A DNA stretch of 64,000 nucleotides from positions 248,001 to 312,000 of the forward strand of contig NZ_QTJV01000004.1 of assembly GCF_003412465.1 (NCBI RefSeq), given 5' to 3'. Made by a program: the position numbers and the translations under genes. Each line of letters begins with the position of its first letter. Within the stretch, counting starts at the first letter, position 1. The notes below the pieces were generated by a model, which saw only the letters and a list, made by a program, of their open reading frames with translations, did not search any database and had not been told where the DNA came from. This DNA is from Chitinophaga silvisoli. GTDB lineage: Bacteria > Bacteroidota > Bacteroidia > Chitinophagales > Chitinophagaceae. Positions 62,467 to 64,000 of the stretch are shown piece after piece.

Positions 62467-64000
62467 GTGAAAAGAAGCACCCTTCTATTGCTATTCATAC
62501 TCTCTTATGGATTCATTTCCAAAGCTTCCCATATCATCGGGGGAGAGATGTCCTATAAATATATTTCAGGTACCACTACTACGGTGACCTACCAGGTTAC
62601 CCTGAAACTTTACAGAGTTTGTGAGACAGCTCAGGACCTGGCTGAATTGCCCAATTCTGTATACTTTGCTGTATTCAGTAAAGCTGATAACAGGGAGGTA
62701 AGCGGCTCTCCTTACCTGATCTCTCAAACCAGCAAGGCCACGCAAACTTCCGGGCAGGCGGATCCCTGTATCGTAAATCCACCCAAGGTCTGTTTTCAGA
62801 TTGGCACATATACCGGCACCATCACTGTGCCGATCAACGCTGCAGGATATACGGTGTCGTTCCAAACCTGCTGCCGTGATTATACCATGGCAAATATTAA
62901 GGACACACATGTGGCAAATGACCAGGAACATTTTCCGGGGAATGGTGCCTCTTACTTTACTGAATTGCCGGGTACCAATGATATCCTGACCAATTCAAGT
63001 CCTACTTTCAATAAAGATGAAGCGATCCTTGTTTGTGCCAATAAGAAATTTTCTTACGACTTTTCTGCCAGCGATCCTGATGGTGACAGCCTGGTGTATG
63101 TTTTCTGCGCTGCTTATGGGGGTGGTAAGGTGACTAATGGACAGGATAAATATGCGACACCACCTGCTGCTGTTGCTCCTCCTTATTCGAATCTTCCTTA
63201 CGTCAGCCCTTATTCAGGTGCTGCTCCCCTGGGGCCTGATGCTTACATCGTGTCTAATAGCGGTTTAATTACAGGTGTGGCACCCGATCCGGGAAAATAT
63301 GTAGTGACTGTGTGTGCCTATGAATACCGGAATGGTAAATTACTTGGCATTCACAGGAAGGATTTCCATATGATTGTAACCACCTGTGTGCGTGTGGTGG
63401 AAGCTGCCATGCCTGATAAATACAATGATTGCAGCGGTTTTACCATTACTTTCCTGAACAACAGTACTGAGGACAAAACCTATGACTGGGATTTTGGCGA
63501 TGGTACAACTTATACGACTACCAGCACTGCTCCTTTGCAGCATACCTATGCTAATGAAGGAGTGTACAATGTGACATTATGGGTCGATAAAACCAGCAAT
63601 TGCGGTGACAAGGCAACTGCCGTTGTATATGTATATCCTTTGTTAACGCCCGATATGCGCATTACGGGATTGTGCAGTAATACCACCACTACTTTTACCA
63701 ATACCTCTACAACGACCAGTAATACAGATGCCATTGCTACTTACCGCTGGGATTTCGGGGATACGGGTGCCACAGCAGATACTTCGCGGTCATCAGTGGC
63801 CAGCTATAAATACCCGGGGGCCGGTACCTATACCGTTATCCTGGATATCACTACTAAGAATGGTTGTGCAAGATCGGATACGAGCACGATCACCGTTTAC
63901 GAAAAACCACCTATCAGCACCACACCAGATACCTTATTATGTATCCGTAATTCACTCCAGCTTACTGCCAGCAGTGAATCGGGCGGCCAAACAATCAATG
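62467..64000 (+). CDS. PKD-containing surface protein, N-terminal part (runs off the window)
   Basis: An open frame from a GTG at 62467 to the window end, 511 codons with no stop. The start is just 2 bp after the hydrolase stop, and an ATG-only start (62548) would lose the signal peptide, so GTG is favoured. Residues 1-22 are a signal peptide (LLLLFILSYGFISKASH), followed by the HIIGGEMSY opening seen in many Bacteroidota gliding-type proteins, a region with paired cysteines (FQTCCRDYT), and PKD domains with WDFGDGTTY and a weaker WDFGDTGA. It is probably a third T9SS cargo; the sorting tail would lie beyond the window. Confidence 0.85.
   Translation, partial: MKRSTLLLLFILSYGFISKASHIIGGEMSYKYISGTTTTVTYQVTLKLYRVCETAQDLAELPNSVYFAVFSKADNREVSGSPYLISQTSKATQTSGQADPCIVNPPKVCFQIGTYTGTITVPINAAGYTVSFQTCCRDYTMANIKDTHVANDQEHFPGNGASYFTELPGTNDILTNSSPTFNKDEAILVCANKKFSYDFSASDPDGDSLVYVFCAAYGGGKVTNGQDKYATPPAAVAPPYSNLPYVSPYSGAAPLGPDAYIVSNSGLITGVAPDPGKYVVTVCAYEYRNGKLLGIHRKDFHMIVTTCVRVVEAAMPDKYNDCSGFTITFLNNSTEDKTYDWDFGDGTTYTTTSTAPLQHTYANEGVYNVTLWVDKTSNCGDKATAVVYVYPLLTPDMRITGLCSNTTTTFTNTSTTTSNTDAIATYRWDFGDTGATADTSRSSVASYKYPGAGTYTVILDITTKNGCARSDTSTITVYEKPPISTTPDTLLCIRNSLQLTASSESGGQTIN

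Overview
The window looks like a stretch of core chromosome from a Bacteroidota bacterium of the Chitinophaga type. Several things point there: type IX secretion (T9SS) sorting domains, PorP/SprF outer-membrane proteins, very large PKD-repeat adhesin-like proteins, TAnnTTTG promoter boxes placed very close to start codons, PurS as a separate gene, and a GH3/GH31 glycosidase pair. The species is inferred from gene content only. I see no rRNA, tRNA, CRISPR array, intact insertion sequence or prophage.

Layout. 1-8.8 kb: the 3' end of an M32 carboxypeptidase, a periplasmic rhodanese-thioredoxin fusion, a 1631-residue PKD protein with a type B T9SS tail followed by PorP/SprF, a peroxiredoxin, and a tiny protein that is little more than a type A sorting domain. 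8.8-13.3 kb: grpE-dnaJ flanked by two rRNA-methyltransferase-like genes (RlmI-like and RlmK-like), then a 15-bp minisatellite. 13.3-22.8 kb: two convergent glycosyltransferases, a VWA protein, hpt, a glucosaminidase-LysM protein, an O-methyltransferase, a LOG-family protein, a 0.6 kb gap and a small beta-barrel protein. 23-27.7 kb: a second PKD/type B protein plus PorP/SprF pair, translationally coupled. 28-36.7 kb: recG, a mitochondrial-type citrate synthase, an LptF/G permease, a tgt that lacks two zinc cysteines, a GT2 enzyme, an orphan kinase-like protein and rsmG. 36.8-44.7 kb: an ECF sigma operon, a tail-fibre-like protein, an M1 peptidase, rsmI, purS, pssA and an Xaa-Pro aminopeptidase. 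45-50.6 kb: pckA, a possible small RNA, folD, queE and a PorE-like OmpA protein. 50.8-56 kb: a GH31-GH3 operon with matching 27-bp-period direct repeats ahead of both genes. 56.2-64 kb: an e(P4)-type phosphatase divergent from dprA, guaB, lnt, an alpha/beta hydrolase, and the start of a third PKD surface protein.

How it fits together. The surface theme recurs: two large type B cargo proteins each sit beside their own PorP/SprF, a third cargo-like gene is cut off by the window end, and a PorE-like periplasmic anchor and a minimal type A cargo are also present. tgt and queE are two steps of queuosine metabolism at separate loci. The rest is housekeeping (translation, purines, central carbon, envelope).

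I did not find a clear new multi-gene system. The strongest leads are the duplicated cargo-PorP modules, the orphan polyvalent-type kinase, the minisatellite with a duplicated gene end, the paired repeats controlling the glycosidases, the two hairpin elements sharing an arm sequence, and the possible RNA downstream of pckA.
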